From Aquimarina mytili (GTDB taxonomy: Bacteria > Bacteroidota > Bacteroidia > Flavobacteriales > Flavobacteriaceae), in the NCBI RefSeq assembly GCF_016735115.1, contig NZ_JAERQJ010000004.1:124001-188000 (forward strand): 64,000 bases of DNA, given 5' to 3'. A program made the translations under genes and the position numbers. This document shows, one piece after another, positions 26,505 through 36,355 of this stretch (positions within the stretch are counted from its first letter, which is position 1; each line of letters begins with the position of its first letter). The notes under the pieces are model-generated. The model had not been told where the DNA came from. It did no database searches and was given only the letters and a program-made list of their open reading frames with translations.

Positions 26505-26744
26505 TTATTCTTCATAAAGTACTCCGCGATGAGGTTTTAATGCATCTCTAACCGATTTCATTTCAGAATCTGTAACTACCATATATGCAATACTATGGAC
26601 TTCATTAAGATCTTGGTACCCTGTGATGGTAATCGATAATTTTTCTATAGTAATGTATTCTTTGAGATGAATTTCGTGATGTTGTGCCGTTCTGCTGGCA
26701 GCCGGCCCTCTAAAATCCCAGATCAATTTTAGTTTTCTTTCCAT
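26505..26744 (-). CDS. Small conserved hypothetical protein
   Basis: 79 residues, cytosolic, no signal peptide. Sequence MERKLKLIWDFRGPAASRTA, then HHEIHLKEYITIEKLSITITG, and ending ALKPHRGVLYEE. It reads like a genuine compact alpha/beta protein and not a chance frame, and such short proteins occur in flavobacterial genomes. I know no function for it. It lies between the Skp gene and the SRPBCC gene, all on the minus strand, with gaps of about 80 bp. Confidence 0.6.
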   Translation of the reverse strand: MERKLKLIWDFRGPAASRTAQHHEIHLKEYITIEKLSITITGYQDLNEVHSIAYMVVTDSEMKSVRDALKPHRGVLYEE

Positions 26745-26825
26745 TTATATTGTACGTAATCCTTGTTTATAAGGTCGTCATATTAAGTAGTAGCTAAAGA
26801 TTTTAAAGCTTCAAAAAATATATGC

Positions 26826-27278
26826 CTAATGATTTAATACACTTTTTCCTTCTTCGGCAAATGCCTTAAAATCTTTCATATAAGCCAGAGATTGTTTTTT
26901 AAAAGCTCCAGGCATAAGAAACCCCATTATTTTCATAAAACCACTAAACCTAAATTCATTTTTAGAGATCCACTTTGTGTTTCCGTTAGGTAATTCTTCA
27001 AAATAATTTTCTTGAATATTATATACATTTTTGGCATCAAAAGTAAGATGTATGGCATCTGGTAAGTCTAGCATGGTAATGGTTTCAATCATTTCAAACT
27101 CTCTTTTGCCCATCTTATAGGTTAGTTTTGAGGTGGCTCCGGTTTTTCCTTTTTCTCCACTCAAATGCTCCATACTAATAAAACCTTTTTGCCAATGCTT
27201 CATATTTTCTTCGTTATCCATTTTCTTAACCACTTCATTTCTAGGTGATTTTATTTCGATATCAAGTGTATATTCCAT
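26826..27278 (-). CDS. SRPBCC-family lipid-binding-like protein
   Basis: 150 residues, soluble. It begins MEYTLDIEIKSPRNEVVKKM, the usual start of the START/SRPBCC fold, then MKHWQKGFISMEHLSGEKG, and ends in a helix (GFLMPGAFKKQSLAYMKDF). The family binds hydrophobic ligands in a deep cavity. The ligand is unknown here. It stands alone on the minus strand, divergent from the SurA-like operon at 27448. Confidence 0.8.
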   Translation of the reverse strand: MEYTLDIEIKSPRNEVVKKMDNEENMKHWQKGFISMEHLSGEKGKTGATSKLTYKMGKREFEMIETITMLDLPDAIHLTFDAKNVYNIQENYFEELPNGNTKWISKNEFRFSGFMKIMGFLMPGAFKKQSLAYMKDFKAFAEEGKSVLNH

Positions 27279-27386
27279 TGTGTGATTTTTTGTTTGTTAG
27301 GTTGTAAAATATATACAATATACATAGATCATGAAAATTTTAAAAGCTAATACTATATATGTTGTTTAGTTCGTTAGAAAAGTGAC

Positions 27387-27416
27387 TTGTAAAACATCTT
27401 AATATTGTTATTTTTG
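27387..27416 (+). promoter_or_regulatory. Flavobacterial-type promoter of the SurA-like operon
   Basis: TTG at 27387-27389, exactly 19 bases, then TATTTTTG at 27409-27416. Perfect match to TTG-N19-TAnnTTTG. The gene starts 31 bp further on. Confidence 0.7.
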
Positions 27417-27447
27417 TCCGGTTTAGGGACTTTATCACGAAAAAATT

Positions 27448-29406
27448 ATGCACAAAAAATCTTTATTATTTTTTTTAGGGGTTATTTTTTTTACACTTGT
27501 CAAAGCACAAGAATCAAAAGAAGTATTACTCTCTATTGATAACGCACCAGTATATGTTTCAGAATTTAAGAGGGTATATCTTAAAAACATTGATTTAGTT
27601 AAAGATGAATCTAAAAAAGATGTTGATGACTATCTTGATTTATTTATTAATTATAAGCTAAAGCTTAAGGAAGCCAAAGCTTTGGGGTTGGATAAAAAAG
27701 AAACGTATCTAAAAGAATTAGAAGGATATAGCAAACAATTATCAAAAGGTTATCTTACAGATACCCAAACTTCTGAAGCATTAATTAAGGAAGCATATGA
27801 TCGTTCACAGGAGAGAATTAATGCAAGTCATATTTTAATTGGTTTAAACCCAAATGCAACGCCAAAAGATACTCTGGCGGCCTATCAAAAAATTTCTGAA
27901 GCTAGAAATAAAATCCTCGACGGGGCTTCATTTGAATCTATTGCTAAAACATATAGTCAGGATCCTTCTGTAAGTAAAAATGATGGAAAATTGGGATGGT
28001 TTTCTGTTTTTAGAATGGTTTATCCTTTTGAAAATTCGGCTTATACTACTAAAGTAGGAGAACTCTCTAAACCCTTTAAAACTCAATTTGGTTATCATAT
28101 ACTTAAGGTCAACAACAGAGAAAAGATGTTAGGAGAAGTAACTGTTGCCCATATTATGGTCGCTATTAATGATACCAGATCGGCAGTGCAAGCCGAAGAA
28201 AGAATTAAAGAAATCAACCAACAACTCAAACAAGGTGCACCTTTTGGATCTTTGGCTAAACAATACAGTGATGATCCGAGTACAGCAGTAGATGGCGGTA
28301 AGATAAGACGTTTTGGTCAAGGAGCTCTTAATTCTGAAAAATTCGAAAATGCCGCATTTAGCTTGCAAAATAAAGGCGAGATTTCTTCTCCTTTACAAAC
28401 AAAATATGGATGGCATATTATTCAGCTTATAGAAAAACATCCTGTCAAAACATTCGAAGAAGAGAAAGAAAAAATAACAAAAAGGGTAGAAAAAGATAGT
28501 AGATCAAAATTGGTAACTACATCTTTTATAGCCTCGTTAAAAGAGAAATATAATGTCGTTCGAAATGAAGAAGCTATACAATATTTCAAGAAAAACATTT
28601 CGGATTCATTTCTGACTAATGAATGGGAAATTCCAGCAGATGACCAAAATCTTAAAAAACCACTATTTCAAATAAAAAAAGAGCAATATACATACAGTGA
28701 TTTTGCTCGGTTTTTGAAAAAAGAACAATCCAGAGCAAAGAATTTTACAGAAGTTTCTTTATTTATCGATGAAGCTTACAAACAATTTGAATCTGCTACT
28801 TTACTTGAGTATTATAAAACACATCTGGAAGAAGATAATCAGGATTATGCAAATGTAATACAAGAGTATAGAGATGGATTATTACTTTTTGATCTGATGG
28901 AGTCTAAAATTTGGAATGCTTCTAGAACTGATTCTGTCGGACTTAAACAGTTTTATGAATCTAAAAAGAACAAATATGCTCAAAATGAAACGTATACCGT
29001 ATTAAAAGCTTCTTCCTCAAAACAAGAAATAATTGATAAAGTGCAAAAATTACTTGGAGAAGGAAAGTCTGTAGACGAAATAAAAAAAGAAATAAATTCT
29101 GGAGATATAGTTTTAGTCATTTTTTCTGAAGAAGAAATGATAAAAGGAGAAGGTAAATTTCCAAAAGGTTTTAAAGCAGAAAAAGGAAAGATCTTCACAT
29201 CAGAAGAAGAAAACTATATTACTTTGATTATGGTTAAAGAAATCTTACCTTCCAGAATTAAAACTTTTGAAGAGATTAAAGGGGAGGTAATCAATGATTT
29301 TCAGGAAGATATGGAAAGAAAATGGCTTGGTAAACTTAAGACCAAGTACACAGTGGATGTGAATGAGAAAATTTTAAAGAAAGTTAAAAGAGAATTATCT
29401 AAATAA
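27448..29406 (+). CDS. Periplasmic parvulin-type peptidyl-prolyl isomerase (SurA/PpiD-like, two rotamase domains)
   Basis: 652 residues. Signal peptide of about 20 residues (FFTLVKAQ). The N-terminal helical part (SKKDVDDYLDLFINYKLKL) is SurA-like. Two parvulin domains follow: about 125-225 (INASHILIGLNPN; GKLGWFSVFRMVYPFENSAY; FGYHILKVNNRE) and about 228-335 (VTVAHIMVAINDT; GKIRRFGQGALNSEKFENAAF; YGWHIIQLIEKH). The remaining 320 residues are helical and more divergent, ending in IKTFEEIKGEVINDFQEDME. It likely helps outer-membrane proteins fold. It is the first gene of an operon with two more related proteins and has its own strong promoter. Confidence 0.9.
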   Translation: MHKKSLLFFLGVIFFTLVKAQESKEVLLSIDNAPVYVSEFKRVYLKNIDLVKDESKKDVDDYLDLFINYKLKLKEAKALGLDKKETYLKELEGYSKQLSKGYLTDTQTSEALIKEAYDRSQERINASHILIGLNPNATPKDTLAAYQKISEARNKILDGASFESIAKTYSQDPSVSKNDGKLGWFSVFRMVYPFENSAYTTKVGELSKPFKTQFGYHILKVNNREKMLGEVTVAHIMVAINDTRSAVQAEERIKEINQQLKQGAPFGSLAKQYSDDPSTAVDGGKIRRFGQGALNSEKFENAAFSLQNKGEISSPLQTKYGWHIIQLIEKHPVKTFEEEKEKITKRVEKDSRSKLVTTSFIASLKEKYNVVRNEEAIQYFKKNISDSFLTNEWEIPADDQNLKKPLFQIKKEQYTYSDFARFLKKEQSRAKNFTEVSLFIDEAYKQFESATLLEYYKTHLEEDNQDYANVIQEYRDGLLLFDLMESKIWNASRTDSVGLKQFYESKKNKYAQNETYTVLKASSSKQEIIDKVQKLLGEGKSVDEIKKEINSGDIVLVIFSEEEMIKGEGKFPKGFKAEKGKIFTSEEENYITLIMVKEILPSRIKTFEEIKGEVINDFQEDMERKWLGKLKTKYTVDVNEKILKKVKRELSK

Positions 29407-30255
29407 ATGAAATATTACACATTAATAATCTTATCAGTATTTGTCATTTCTTGCCAAAACTTTAGAAATCGAATAGATAAAGAAGTTATTGCCAGGGTAA
29501 ATGAAACCTATTTGTATAAGGAAGATATTAAAGATTTAATACCTAAAGGTACACCAAAAACTGATAGTACTAATATCGTTAACAATTATATCAATACATG
29601 GGCTACCCGCCAATTGTTTATAGATCAGGCAAAACGTAACCTTACAGAACAAGAACTCAAAGAGTTTGATGAGTTAGTAAATAACTATAAAAGCACATTG
29701 TATATTAATGCATATAAGAATGCCGTGATTAATAAATCTATCAATATGGAGATTACAGATCCCGATATTGAGTCTTATTATGAACAAAATTTAGAAAATT
29801 TTAATCTTAATGAGGAGTTAGTAAAATTACGTTACTTACATTTGCCACCTGATTATGATGATATAGTTGCAACACAGCGACAATTAAATCGTTTTAAAGT
29901 AGAAGATGTTGAAGAATTAGAAGGGAAAAAACAACAATGTATAGCGTATTCTTTAAATGATTCTACTTGGATAAAACTAGATCAGATACTAAATAAAATA
30001 CCTATTCTAAAGAAACAGGATAGATCAAAGTTATTAAAAGGTGGAAAATATATGCAGCTTAGAGATTCTACCGGAGTGTTTATGATAAAGATAAAAGATG
30101 TTTTAAAACGGAATGAAAAAGCACCGTTAGAATATATTAAACCTGTCATAAGACAAATTATATTAAACAAAAGAAAGCTGGAACTGGTAAAAAAAATTGA
30201 AAAAGATATCACAAAAGATGCAGTTGAGAACAAACAATTTGAAGTGTACAATTAA
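29407..30255 (+). CDS. SurA-like lipoprotein without a rotamase domain
   Basis: 282 residues, starting directly after the previous stop. The N-terminus MKYYTLIILSVFVISCQNF has a lipobox (ISC, Cys16). The body resembles the helical SurA N-domain and C-helix (VIARVNETYLYKEDIKDLIP; VNNYINTWATRQLFIDQAK; EYIKPVIRQIILNKRKLELVKK), but no parvulin motif (HxxH with the GxxG..FGWH pattern) is seen. It may be a chaperone-only helper in the same outer-membrane folding system. The 3' end overlaps the next start by about 38-59 bases, depending on which ATG is used. Confidence 0.8.
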   Translation: MKYYTLIILSVFVISCQNFRNRIDKEVIARVNETYLYKEDIKDLIPKGTPKTDSTNIVNNYINTWATRQLFIDQAKRNLTEQELKEFDELVNNYKSTLYINAYKNAVINKSINMEITDPDIESYYEQNLENFNLNEELVKLRYLHLPPDYDDIVATQRQLNRFKVEDVEELEGKKQQCIAYSLNDSTWIKLDQILNKIPILKKQDRSKLLKGGKYMQLRDSTGVFMIKIKDVLKRNEKAPLEYIKPVIRQIILNKRKLELVKKIEKDITKDAVENKQFEVYN

Positions 30256-31702
30256 AATTTCAATAGTATGTGCTATACTTACTTTTAGCACACAACTTTT
30301 TGCTCAAGAAATTATTGAGGATGAAGTAAAGGATTCAATAATAGTTAATGATACCATAAGTGCGGCTATCGATTCTTTAAAAACTACAGTTGTACCTCCC
30401 AAGCCATTTCAAAGAATGAAAGTCGACGGTGTTGCCGCCGTAATAGGAGAACACGTAATTTTGGACAGTGATATAGATATTGCCTATCAGCAATTGATTA
30501 GCGAAGGAGTGTCAGCATCAGATGTTAGTCGTTGTGAGCTCGCAGGAAGTTTATTTGAAAATAAGTTATATGCCCATCATGCCGTTCAGGATAGTATAGA
30601 AGTCAGAGATGCCGAAGTTAATTCGATGGTCGATCAGCAATTAAACTATATGACCAATGAGTTGGGGACTATAGAAAAGGTATTGAGGTTCTACAAGAAA
30701 GATAACGTAGAAGATTTTAAGAAAGAGCTTTTTGATATTAACAAATCAAATCGTTTATCTGAACAAATGAGAACCAAAATCATAAGTGATATTGAAGTTA
30801 CTCCAGAAGAAATTAGAGAGTTTTTTGAAGAGATACCTGTAAAAGAGAGACCTCTTTTCGGAACAGAAGTTGAACTTGCTCAGATCGTTATTGAACCAGA
30901 AATTCCTGAAGAAGAAGAACAAAAAGTTGTTGACCGATTAAAGCAATTTAGAGAAGATATAGTAGAAAAAGGAAGTAGTTTTGCAACCAAAGCTGTTTTA
31001 TATTCTCAAGATCCCGGATCTAAATCTACAGGTGGAAAATATACATTAGATCGTCAAACAAATTTTGCGAAAGAATTTAAAGATGTGGCCTTTAGTTTGC
31101 AAGAAGGTGAAGTAAGTGAACCTTTCAAAACAGATTTTGGATGGCATATTGTAAAAGTAGATAAGATTAGAGGAGAAGAGATTGATGTAAGACATATATT
31201 GCTTACTCCTGAAGTGACTCGAGAAAGTGTTGATAAAGCCAAAAAGAAGATAGATTCTATTCGTGGCAGTATCGTATCGGGCTCTCTTAAATTTACTGAA
31301 GCAGCAAGAAAATTTAGTGATGAAAAAGAAACTAAAGAAGATGGAGGGCAATTAATTAATCCTACAACAGGAGATACGCATTTTGAACTTACCAAAATTG
31401 ATCCTATATTGTACGATCAAGTATCTAAATTAAAGACTGATGAAGTTTCTTTAGTGATTCCAGATCAAGACCGACAAGGTCGAAAAAAGTTCAAATTAAT
31501 CACTGTGCTTAATCGTTATGATGAACATATAGCCGATTATGCCAAAGATTATCTTAAGATCCAGGAGTTAGCACTAAGAAAAAAACAGATTGATGCGATT
31601 CGGAAATGGCAGAATGAAAAAATAATGGATACCTATATCAAAATTAACGGAGAGTACAGAGACTGTGAGTATAGCGGTAACTGGTTAAAAAAAGAAAAAT
31701 AA
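30218..31702 (+). CDS. SurA-like periplasmic peptidyl-prolyl isomerase
   Basis: 494 residues from the ATG at 30218. An ATG at 30197 would add only seven residues. Signal peptide MQLRTNNLKCTIKISIVCAI ... LFAQ. The SurA N-terminal domain follows (VDGVAAVIGEHVILDSDIDIA; NKLYAHHAVQDSIEV), then two parvulin domains: GTEVELAQIVIEPEIPEEE ... GGKYTLDRQTNFAKEFKDVAF ... FGWHIVKVDK, and IDVRHILLTPEVTRESVDKA ... EDGGQLINPTTGDTHFELTKI. This is the closest in layout to true SurA. It is followed by moxR with one base between the genes. Confidence 0.9.
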   Translation: MQLRTNNLKCTIKISIVCAILTFSTQLFAQEIIEDEVKDSIIVNDTISAAIDSLKTTVVPPKPFQRMKVDGVAAVIGEHVILDSDIDIAYQQLISEGVSASDVSRCELAGSLFENKLYAHHAVQDSIEVRDAEVNSMVDQQLNYMTNELGTIEKVLRFYKKDNVEDFKKELFDINKSNRLSEQMRTKIISDIEVTPEEIREFFEEIPVKERPLFGTEVELAQIVIEPEIPEEEEQKVVDRLKQFREDIVEKGSSFATKAVLYSQDPGSKSTGGKYTLDRQTNFAKEFKDVAFSLQEGEVSEPFKTDFGWHIVKVDKIRGEEIDVRHILLTPEVTRESVDKAKKKIDSIRGSIVSGSLKFTEAARKFSDEKETKEDGGQLINPTTGDTHFELTKIDPILYDQVSKLKTDEVSLVIPDQDRQGRKKFKLITVLNRYDEHIADYAKDYLKIQELALRKKQIDAIRKWQNEKIMDTYIKINGEYRDCEYSGNWLKKEK

Positions 31703-31703
31703 T

Positions 31704-32660
31704 ATGTCAGACGACGTAGCAGCTGTTAAAAAACTTGTAGAAAAACATTCCGAACTCAAAAAAGAAATTTCCAAAGTTATTATTGGTCAGGAAGAAGTTA
31801 TCGATCAGATACTAATTTCTATTTTTTCTGGCGGTCATGCATTGTTGATAGGTGTTCCGGGATTAGCAAAAACATTAATGGTCAATACGATCTCAAAAGC
31901 ATTGGGGTTAGACTTTAAACGTATTCAGTTTACTCCCGATTTAATGCCAAGTGATATATTAGGAAGTGAAATCCTTGATGAGACCAGGCATTTTAAATTT
32001 ATTAAAGGACCAGTGTTTTCTAATATTATTCTTGCAGACGAAATTAACCGTACTCCACCAAAAACACAGGCTGCGTTATTAGAAGCTATGCAGGAAAGAG
32101 CAGTAACTGTGGCAGGGCATCATTATAAACTTGATTTGCCATACTTTGTTCTTGCTACACAAAACCCAATAGAACAAGAAGGTACGTATCCATTACCAGA
32201 AGCGCAATTGGATAGGTTTATGTTCGCTATAGAGCTGAAATATCCTAGTTTTCAAGAAGAAGTTGAAGTTGTAAAAAGTACCACAGGAGATACTACTCAA
32301 ACAATTAATCCGTTATTCACCGCACAAGAGATTATTGATTTTCAGCATCTCATTAGAAGAATTCCAGTAGCTGATAATGTAATTGAATATGCCGTGGAGA
32401 TGGTTGGTAAAACCAGACCTAATGGTGGTACTGCTACCGAATTGGTTAAAAATTATATAGATTGGGGGGCTGGGCCAAGAGCTTCTCAAAATCTAATTTT
32501 GGCTGCCAAAGCTAATGCAGCAATACAAGGTAAATTTTCTCCAGATATCGAAGATGTACAGGCAGTTGCTATGGGGATTTTACGTCATCGTATTATTAAA
32601 AACTACAAAGCCGAAGCGGAAGGAGTGAGCGTTGAAGACGTTATTAAAAACCTTTTCTAA
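31704..32660 (+). CDS. MoxR-family AAA+ ATPase
   Basis: 318 residues, cytosolic. It starts with SELKKEISKVIIGQEEVIDQI, then Walker A GVPGLAKTLMV, sensor/pore region TPDLMPSDILGSEIL, Walker B IILADEINRTPPKTQAALLE, sensor 1 FVLATQNPIEQEGTYPLPEA, and the C-terminal lid (YIDWGAGPRASQNLILAAKA). MoxR ATPases act as chaperones, usually with a VWA or DUF58 protein encoded beside them. No such partner is visible downstream here, and instead the gene closes the SurA-like operon. Confidence 0.93.
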   Translation: MSDDVAAVKKLVEKHSELKKEISKVIIGQEEVIDQILISIFSGGHALLIGVPGLAKTLMVNTISKALGLDFKRIQFTPDLMPSDILGSEILDETRHFKFIKGPVFSNIILADEINRTPPKTQAALLEAMQERAVTVAGHHYKLDLPYFVLATQNPIEQEGTYPLPEAQLDRFMFAIELKYPSFQEEVEVVKSTTGDTTQTINPLFTAQEIIDFQHLIRRIPVADNVIEYAVEMVGKTRPNGGTATELVKNYIDWGAGPRASQNLILAAKANAAIQGKFSPDIEDVQAVAMGILRHRIIKNYKAEAEGVSVEDVIKNLF

Positions 32661-32731
32661 GACAATTAAACCTTTCCTCATTTCATTGGTCTAATAGGTA
32701 AATCATTTAAGAACTTAATTAAAAATTACCT

Positions 32732-33157
32732 ATGAAAACAATTAAATTAGTATTAGCTATTTTGGTTTGCAGTTTTTCTCTATCGGCTCAATCAGACGAT
32801 AAAGAGAGTATCAAAAATAAAGAACTGCGAAAAGAGTTTTATGAAAGCCTCTCTGAAGATCAAAAAACGCAATTTGAAAGTCAAAAGCAATTAAGAGAAA
32901 CACAAAAACAGACCATGGAGGCAACCTTCTCTGAAGAACAAAGATCTATAGTGGCTAATCAAAGCCTTACTAAAAAAGAAAGAAGAAAAGCATTGTTTCC
33001 TACCTTTAGTGAAGAGCAACGTCAAATGTCAAAGACACATCGGGACGCCATTAAACAAGAAAAAGAGAAGTTTAAAGCATCTTTGTCAGAATCCCAACTA
33101 GAAAAGTACGAACAATTGAAAAAGCGAAAGGGTAGAGACAGGCATAAAAATCACTAA
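32732..33157 (+). CDS. Small periplasmic helical protein, Spy/CpxP-like
   Basis: 141 residues with a clear signal peptide (IKLVLAILVCSFSLSAQ). The mature part is almost wholly helical and charged (SEDQKTQFESQKQLRETQKQ; TFSEEQRSIVANQSL; TFSEEQRQMSKTHRDAIKQE; LSESQLEKYEQLKKRK), with repeated L/F-S-E-x-Q motifs similar in style to the LTxxQ motif of Spy/CpxP proteins. A role in envelope stress or protein chaperoning is possible by resemblance and by the nearby folding-factor genes, but not proven. A hairpin terminator follows. Confidence 0.65.
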   Translation: MKTIKLVLAILVCSFSLSAQSDDKESIKNKELRKEFYESLSEDQKTQFESQKQLRETQKQTMEATFSEEQRSIVANQSLTKKERRKALFPTFSEEQRQMSKTHRDAIKQEKEKFKASLSESQLEKYEQLKKRKGRDRHKNH

Positions 33158-33171
33158 AAATTGATTTTTTC

Positions 33172-33210
33172 ACAAAAGTGAAGTCACAAATTGACTTCGC
33201 TTTTATTTTT
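33172..33210 (+). terminator. Rho-independent terminator
   Basis: AAAAGTGAAGTCA (33174-33186) pairs with TGACTTCGCTTTT (33192-33204, one G-T pair), loop CAAAT, then TATTTTTT. It ends the unit of the Spy-like gene. Confidence 0.8.
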
Positions 33211-33556
33211 TGCGTTAAATTTTGCTCTTTTTTTCTGCTTTTTTGTTGTAATACTACAACGTTTTCGTAAATCGTGAATTTACCCTTTCATTTTCTTGTA
33301 TATTTTTTTAGAGATTTTGTAGAATTCTTAAATGTTATTTATGGATTTATAGAATTGGATACCCTATTTTTTTTAAAAACGTAAAAAGATTGCATTAAGG
33401 CTATTCATTTAATAAAATCCTTTAAAATTCGTATTTTCGCAAGGCTTTTCATGATACAATTTCATGAACAGAATTGTTGAGATTAGCGTTGACAAGAAAA
33501 AGAAATTGATGTGTTATGTACACATTTAACATTGAAAGAATTCTATTACATATCAT
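33211..33556. other. Non-coding leader region before acnB
   Basis: About 346 bp, AT-rich, no coding frame of note. Around 33432-33439 there is TATTTTCG, two bases from TAnnTTTG, without a TTG at the proper distance. A pair of TTTCATGA motifs (near 33447 and 33460) might form a small inverted repeat. Nothing more can be supported. Confidence 0.35.
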
Positions 33557-36334
33557 ATGAACACTTATAATGATTACATCAAGGAGATCGAAGAAAGAAA
33601 ATCTCAAGGGTTACACCCCAAACCAATTGATGGAGCTGAGTTATTAAACGAAATAATTTCGCAAATTAAAGATAAAGATAACGCACATCGAGAAGATTCT
33701 CTTAACTTTTTTATTTATAACACTTTACCCGGTACTACAAGTGCTGCCGGTGTAAAAGCTAAATTTTTAAAAGAAATCATTCTTGGTGAATCTGTTCTTG
33801 AAGAAATTTCACCTGCTTTTGCATTTGAGCAATTATCTCATATGAAAGGTGGTCCTTCAGTAGAAGTGTTATTAGATTTAGCCTTAGGAGATAATGAAAC
33901 TATTTCCCAAGAAGCGGCTAAGGTTTTAAAAACTCAAGTTTTTCTGTATGAGGTAGATACCGAACGTTTAGAACAAGCCTATAAAGCAGGAAGTGCTATA
34001 GCTAAAGATATTATTGAAAGCTACGCTAAAGCTGAGTTTTTCACTAAACTACCAGAGGTTGATGAAGAAATTCAAGTCGTAACTTACATTGCCGGTGTAG
34101 GTGATATCTCAACAGATTTACTTTCTCCAGGTGGTGATGCGCACTCAAGATCGGATCGTGAATTACACGGCCAGTGTATTTTTGAGCATAACAAAGACAT
34201 GCAAAATGAATTGTTGGCGTTGCAAGAAAAACATCCGAATAAAAGGGTAATGTTAATTGCCGAAAAAGGAACTATGGGAGTTGGTTCTTCAAGAATGTCT
34301 GGTGTAAACAATGTGGCATTATGGACAGGTGTTAAATCAAGTCCATATGTTCCATTTATTAATATAGCTCCTGTAATTGCAGGAACAAATGGGATTTCAC
34401 CAATTTTCTTAACTACTGTTGGTGTGACAGGCGGTATTGGTATTGATCTTAAAAACTGGGTAAAGCAAAAAGATGCTGAAGGAAATACAATTGTGGATGA
34501 AGATGGCGAACCAATTTTAAAGCAAGAGTATTCTGTAGACACAGGAACAGTGCTTACGATTAACACTAAAACAAAGAAATTATATAACGGAGACAAAGAA
34601 TTAAAGGATATTTCGGCTGCATTAACACCTCAAAAAATGGAGTTTATTAAAGCTGGAGGTTCTTATGCGGTTGTTTTTGGTAAAAAATTACAAACATTTG
34701 CTGCAAAAACTTTAGGAATTGAGGTTCCTCAAGTATATGCTACTTCAAAAGAAATTTCTATTGACGGGCAAGGGTTAACGGCTGTAGAAAAAATATTCAA
34801 CAAAAATGCGGTAGGAACTACGCCAGGTAAAACATTACATGCGGGTTCTGATGTGCGTGTTGAGGTAAATATAGTAGGGTCTCAAGATACTACAGGATTA
34901 ATGACTTCTCAGGAATTAGAAATGATGGCAGCTACAGTTGTTTCTCCAATAGTTGACGCTGGATACCAATCTGGATGTCATACGGCTTCTGTTTGGGATG
35001 ATAAGTCAAAGGCTAACATTCCTAGGCTAATGAGGTTTATGAACGATTTTGGATTGATTACGGCTCGTGATCCTAAAGGAGTATATCATGCAATGACCGA
35101 TGTAATCCACAAAGTGCTAAATGATATTACAATCGATGATTGGGCTATCATTATCGGCGGGGATTCTCACACGCGTATGTCAAAAGGGGTTGCGTTTGGA
35201 GCTGATTCAGGAACAGTGGCCTTGGCTTTAGCTACAGGTGAGGCTACAATGCCTATTCCACAATCTGTAAAAGTAACTTTTAAAGGCGATATGAAAAGTT
35301 ACATGGATTTCCGTGATGTAGTTCATGCAACACAGCAACAAATGTTAAAGCAATTTGGTGGCGAAAATGTATTCCAGGGAAGAATCATAGAAGTTCATAT
35401 CGGTACGTTGACTTCTGATCAAGCTTTTACATTTACAGATTGGACTGCAGAGATGAAAGCAAAGGCTTCGATCTGTATTTCAGAAGATGAAACCTTAATC
35501 GAATCTTTGGAAATCGCTAGAGACCGTATCCAGATCATGATTGAAAAAGGAATGGATAACGAAAAGCAAATGCTTCAAGGTTTAGTAGACAAAGCAAATG
35601 CTAGAATTCAAGAAGTAAAGACAGGTATTAAACCAGCTTTAAAACCTGATGCTGATGCTAAATACTATGCTGAAGTAGTTATTGATTTAGATGAGATTGC
35701 TGAGCCAATGATTGCAGATCCAGACGTAAACAATGAAGATGTTTCTAAACGCTATACACATGATACGATTAGACCATTATCGTATTATGGAGGAACTAAA
35801 AAAGTAGATTTAGGATTTGTAGGATCTTGTATGGTTCACAAAGGAGATATGAAAATTTTAGCTCAAATGTTAAAGAACATCGAAGCACAACAAGGCAAAG
35901 TTGAGTTTAATGCACCTCTGGTTGTTGCCCCTCCTACATACAATATCGTTGATGAATTAAAAGCTGAAGGAGATTGGGAAGTTTTACAAAAGTATTCAGG
36001 ATTTGAGTTTGATGATAATGCACCAAAAGGTTTAGCGCGTACTAAATATGAAAATATGTTGTATTTAGAACGTCCTGGATGTAACCTTTGTATGGGGAAC
36101 CAGGAAAAAGCTGAACCAGGAGATACCGTAATGGCTACTTCTACGCGTTTATTCCAGGGAAGAGTGGTAAAGGATTCAGGTGAGAAAAAAGGAGAATCTT
36201 TATTATCATCTACTCCGGTTGTAGTGCTGTCTACAATTCTGGGTAGAACTCCTACAATGAAAGAGTATGAGGCTGCTGTTGATGGTATTGTACTAACCAA
36301 ATTTAAACCGTCTCAAAAACAGTTGGTTATATAA
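33557..36334 (+). CDS. acnB: Bifunctional aconitate hydratase 2 / 2-methylisocitrate dehydratase (AcnB type)
   Basis: 925 residues, slightly longer than E. coli AcnB (865). It interconverts citrate and isocitrate via cis-aconitate in the TCA cycle with a 4Fe-4S cluster. Visible: the HEAT-like N-domain of AcnB, the swivel domain (EKGTMGVGSSRMSGVNNVAL), and the cluster cysteines GFVGSCMVHKG and the pair in CNLCMGNQEKA near the C-terminus. Substrate-site text includes GGDSHTRMSKGVAFGADSG. An insertion around residues 300-345 (KQKDAEGNTIVDEDGEP) is likely family variation. A second, unrelated-type aconitase follows 150 bp downstream. Confidence 0.97.
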   Translation: MNTYNDYIKEIEERKSQGLHPKPIDGAELLNEIISQIKDKDNAHREDSLNFFIYNTLPGTTSAAGVKAKFLKEIILGESVLEEISPAFAFEQLSHMKGGPSVEVLLDLALGDNETISQEAAKVLKTQVFLYEVDTERLEQAYKAGSAIAKDIIESYAKAEFFTKLPEVDEEIQVVTYIAGVGDISTDLLSPGGDAHSRSDRELHGQCIFEHNKDMQNELLALQEKHPNKRVMLIAEKGTMGVGSSRMSGVNNVALWTGVKSSPYVPFINIAPVIAGTNGISPIFLTTVGVTGGIGIDLKNWVKQKDAEGNTIVDEDGEPILKQEYSVDTGTVLTINTKTKKLYNGDKELKDISAALTPQKMEFIKAGGSYAVVFGKKLQTFAAKTLGIEVPQVYATSKEISIDGQGLTAVEKIFNKNAVGTTPGKTLHAGSDVRVEVNIVGSQDTTGLMTSQELEMMAATVVSPIVDAGYQSGCHTASVWDDKSKANIPRLMRFMNDFGLITARDPKGVYHAMTDVIHKVLNDITIDDWAIIIGGDSHTRMSKGVAFGADSGTVALALATGEATMPIPQSVKVTFKGDMKSYMDFRDVVHATQQQMLKQFGGENVFQGRIIEVHIGTLTSDQAFTFTDWTAEMKAKASICISEDETLIESLEIARDRIQIMIEKGMDNEKQMLQGLVDKANARIQEVKTGIKPALKPDADAKYYAEVVIDLDEIAEPMIADPDVNNEDVSKRYTHDTIRPLSYYGGTKKVDLGFVGSCMVHKGDMKILAQMLKNIEAQQGKVEFNAPLVVAPPTYNIVDELKAEGDWEVLQKYSGFEFDDNAPKGLARTKYENMLYLERPGCNLCMGNQEKAEPGDTVMATSTRLFQGRVVKDSGEKKGESLLSSTPVVVLSTILGRTPTMKEYEAAVDGIVLTKFKPSQKQLVI

Positions 36335-36355
36335 TTATAGATATATTATAATATT

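Noticed and set aside
34084..34596. 170-residue open frame on the minus strand inside acnB
   Set aside because: Shadow of acnB with no domain or signal peptide; acnB is certain here.
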